Below are positions 5,027 to 6,301 of a stretch of DNA of 6,301 nucleotides, in pieces. Position 1 is the stretch's first letter, and the number at the start of each line of letters is the position of its first letter. The notes under the pieces are model-generated. The model made no database searches and was not told where the DNA came from. It was given only the letters and a program-made list of their open reading frames with translations. This DNA is from Bacillota bacterium. Its GTDB lineage: Bacteria > Bacillota > Dethiobacteria > DTU022 > JAAZDU01. The stretch covers positions 1-6,301 of the forward strand of contig JAAZDU010000308.1 of the NCBI GenBank assembly GCA_012512665.1, in the 5' to 3' direction. The translations under genes were made by a program, and so were the position numbers.

Positions 5027-6301
5027 GCCCCGTCTGCCCTCCCCTGCTTGACAAGGGCAGGATAAGGGAAATAACTATCAACAGATATCTTCTCTTCCCT
5101 TACCAACCTCCCTCCTTGGTATACCAACTTCCATACCTCAACGGTGTAGCCGGGGTAGCCTGCAATAATTTCCTCTTCGCCGGGAAGCAGGTCGGGATCA
5201 TATTCATATTTTATGGGGGGAGCATAGACAGCTATCTGCTTGGTTTTAATTACAACCCTTTCTTCCAGGGGAAGGCCGTAAAGCCAAAAAGTTAATTTAT
5301 CTTTTTCCACGGCAACCTTGATTAAAATATGGTGTTCCTTGTTGTTGCAAATCTTTAAATCGCGCGCCCCGTAGGCAAGAGTGGCATCCCTTCCCGGAGG
5401 CAGATAGGGCACAGTCAGCTCATGATGATGCCGCTCCAGTACTTCTAAATCAGCCAGCAAAGCCGCATTATAAAGTGTAGAGGAAATCTGGCAGAGGCCG
5501 CCCCCAAAGCCCGGCACCATCTCCCCACCCACAATGATCGGCGCTTCCTTATAACCTTTTTCAGGCGTAGTATCACCAAAAAGCTCGTTTAAAGAGAGAA
5601 CATCCCCGGGGGCCATTATGCAGCCATCCAAAATGCCTGCAGCCAGCTTAATGTTATGAACCCGGTTTACTTTCATCTGGTCAAAGCTAGTGGTAAAGGT
5701 GCTCATCAGGGCTTCAATGTCTTTTTCCTGCAAGGCTGAAGCGGTTACAGCAGGAAATATTTCCTCACATGGCACTATTATAGTAAGGGGGGTATGGGGC
5801 TGAGCCAGGTTTTGCAACAGCCGCGCCTTGAGCTCTTCTTCCTTTAAACTGTAGCCTATTTTTTCCGTTATTACTTCCACCCGCTTATAATCGCCAGTAA
5901 CCTTAAAGTAGGCGTCCCGGGGGCTGCGGCTAAATATTTCTTTAAGGGAGCTGATACCCTGGGAGAAAATTTTTTGATCCAGGCGGTAAGAGAAAGGGAG
6001 AAAAACCCTTTCTTTTTTTATTTTTTGCCGGTCACAGTAAGAGCGGGGCCAACAGCTTTGGCGGCCCTGGCTAAAAGCCATGCTCATGATCTGCTCTTCG
6101 TCAAGAAAAATGCCCATTTCTTTTAAGGTAACGGAAAAAGCTTCTTCTGAAGCGGGCCCTTTAAAAGTGATCTGAGCACTAGCCAGCGCTGCTGCTGCTT
6201 CTCCATATGATTTGCCGCCCAGATCAATGTTTTTGATATATACCCCGGGGTAAATCCTGTTTCTAAAGTAAATATAATCGCTGAGCACGGCCAGTATAAG
6301 A
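5023..6301 (-). CDS. VanW family protein with N-terminal PG-binding-like and C-terminal G5-like regions (runs off right edge)
   Basis: The frame is open to the window end, so the N-terminus is missing. A GTG at 6288 could be mistaken for a start, but the codons before it continue the frame as LILA, giving LILAVL, probably the end of a membrane anchor. Counting from that GTG: YPGVYIKNIDLGG (13-25) begins a YoaR/PG_binding_4-like region, with a second repeat-like stretch near 100-175. The VanW domain spans about 205-338 with LAAGILDG, APGDVLSLNELFG, GYKEAPIIVGG and the hallmark GGGLCQISSTLY (262-273). A tail at about 345-416 resembles a G5 domain (PGYTVEVWKLVYQGGRLVREEKIS region). VanW proteins occur in some vancomycin-resistance clusters and widely in Firmicutes; their chemistry is not settled. 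The protein is probably anchored outside the membrane near peptidoglycan. It converges on the racemase. Resistance should not be inferred: no vanHAX or VanRS genes are present. Confidence 0.9.
   Translation of the reverse strand, partial: LILAVLSDYIYFRNRIYPGVYIKNIDLGGKSYGEAAAALASAQITFKGPASEEAFSVTLKEMGIFLDEEQIMSMAFSQGRQSCWPRSYCDRQKIKKERVFLPFSYRLDQKIFSQGISSLKEIFSRSPRDAYFKVTGDYKRVEVITEKIGYSLKEEELKARLLQNLAQPHTPLTIIVPCEEIFPAVTASALQEKDIEALMSTFTTSFDQMKVNRVHNIKLAAGILDGCIMAPGDVLSLNELFGDTTPEKGYKEAPIIVGGEMVPGFGGGLCQISSTLYNAALLADLEVLERHHHELTVPYLPPGRDATLAYGARDLKICNNKEHHILIKVAVEKDKLTFWLYGLPLEERVVIKTKQIAVYAPPIKYEYDPDLLPGEEEIIAGYPGYTVEVWKLVYQGGRLVREEKISVDSYFPYPALVKQGRADGA

Noticed and set aside
5034..5060. 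A 7-base-pair inverted repeat, CTGCCCT and AGGGCAG with a 13-base loop, just past the racemase stop.
   Set aside because: It lies in the VanW coding sequence, has a long loop and no T-run on either strand, and an alternative pairing competes with it. It is not a supported intrinsic terminator.
5023..6301. VanW protein as evidence of a vancomycin-resistance cluster.
   Set aside because: No ligase, dehydrogenase, dipeptidase or two-component system of the van type is present, and VanW-domain proteins are common in Firmicutes without resistance.

Overview
The window looks like chromosomal DNA from a Gram-positive, Firmicutes-type bacterium, most likely an anaerobic member of the Clostridia. This is inferred from strong AGGAGG-type ribosome binding sites, frequent GTG and TTG starts, tight gene packing, and a VanW-family cell-envelope protein. 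No species can be named from the sequence alone. No RNA gene, insertion sequence, CRISPR array or phage gene is visible.

Layout. The left edge (1-377, minus strand) holds the first 125 codons of a lipoate-protein ligase that runs off the window. It is missed if only closed reading frames are considered. A 171-base divergent intergenic region (378-548) carries an extended -10 promoter for the ligase gene and only a weak promoter candidate for the rightward genes. Four rightward genes follow, closely packed: an acyl/aryl-CoA synthetase (549-2114), a fold-type I aminotransferase (2130-3290), a RimI-like GNAT acetyltransferase with a TTG start (3340-3828), and an alanine racemase family enzyme whose start lies inside the acetyltransferase gene (about 3800-5026). 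A VanW-family protein (5023-6301, minus strand) converges on the racemase, shares the four bases TTAA with it as both stop codons, and runs off the right edge.

How the genes may work together. The spacing of the four rightward genes and the GNAT/racemase overlap suggest one operon. A carboxylate-activating ligase, a transaminase, an N- or O-acyltransferase and an amino acid racemase could together make and modify an unusual D- or N-acylated amino acid. This is inference. A simpler reading is a D-alanine supply gene with unrelated neighbours, next to a wall-associated VanW protein.

Two enzymes carry unusual residues. The aminotransferase lacks the usual Asn and Tyr expected to contact the PLP O3' atom (Arg and Phe instead). 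The racemase has Glu where alanine racemases often carry a carbamylated Lys. These substitutions are the most notable observations in the window.
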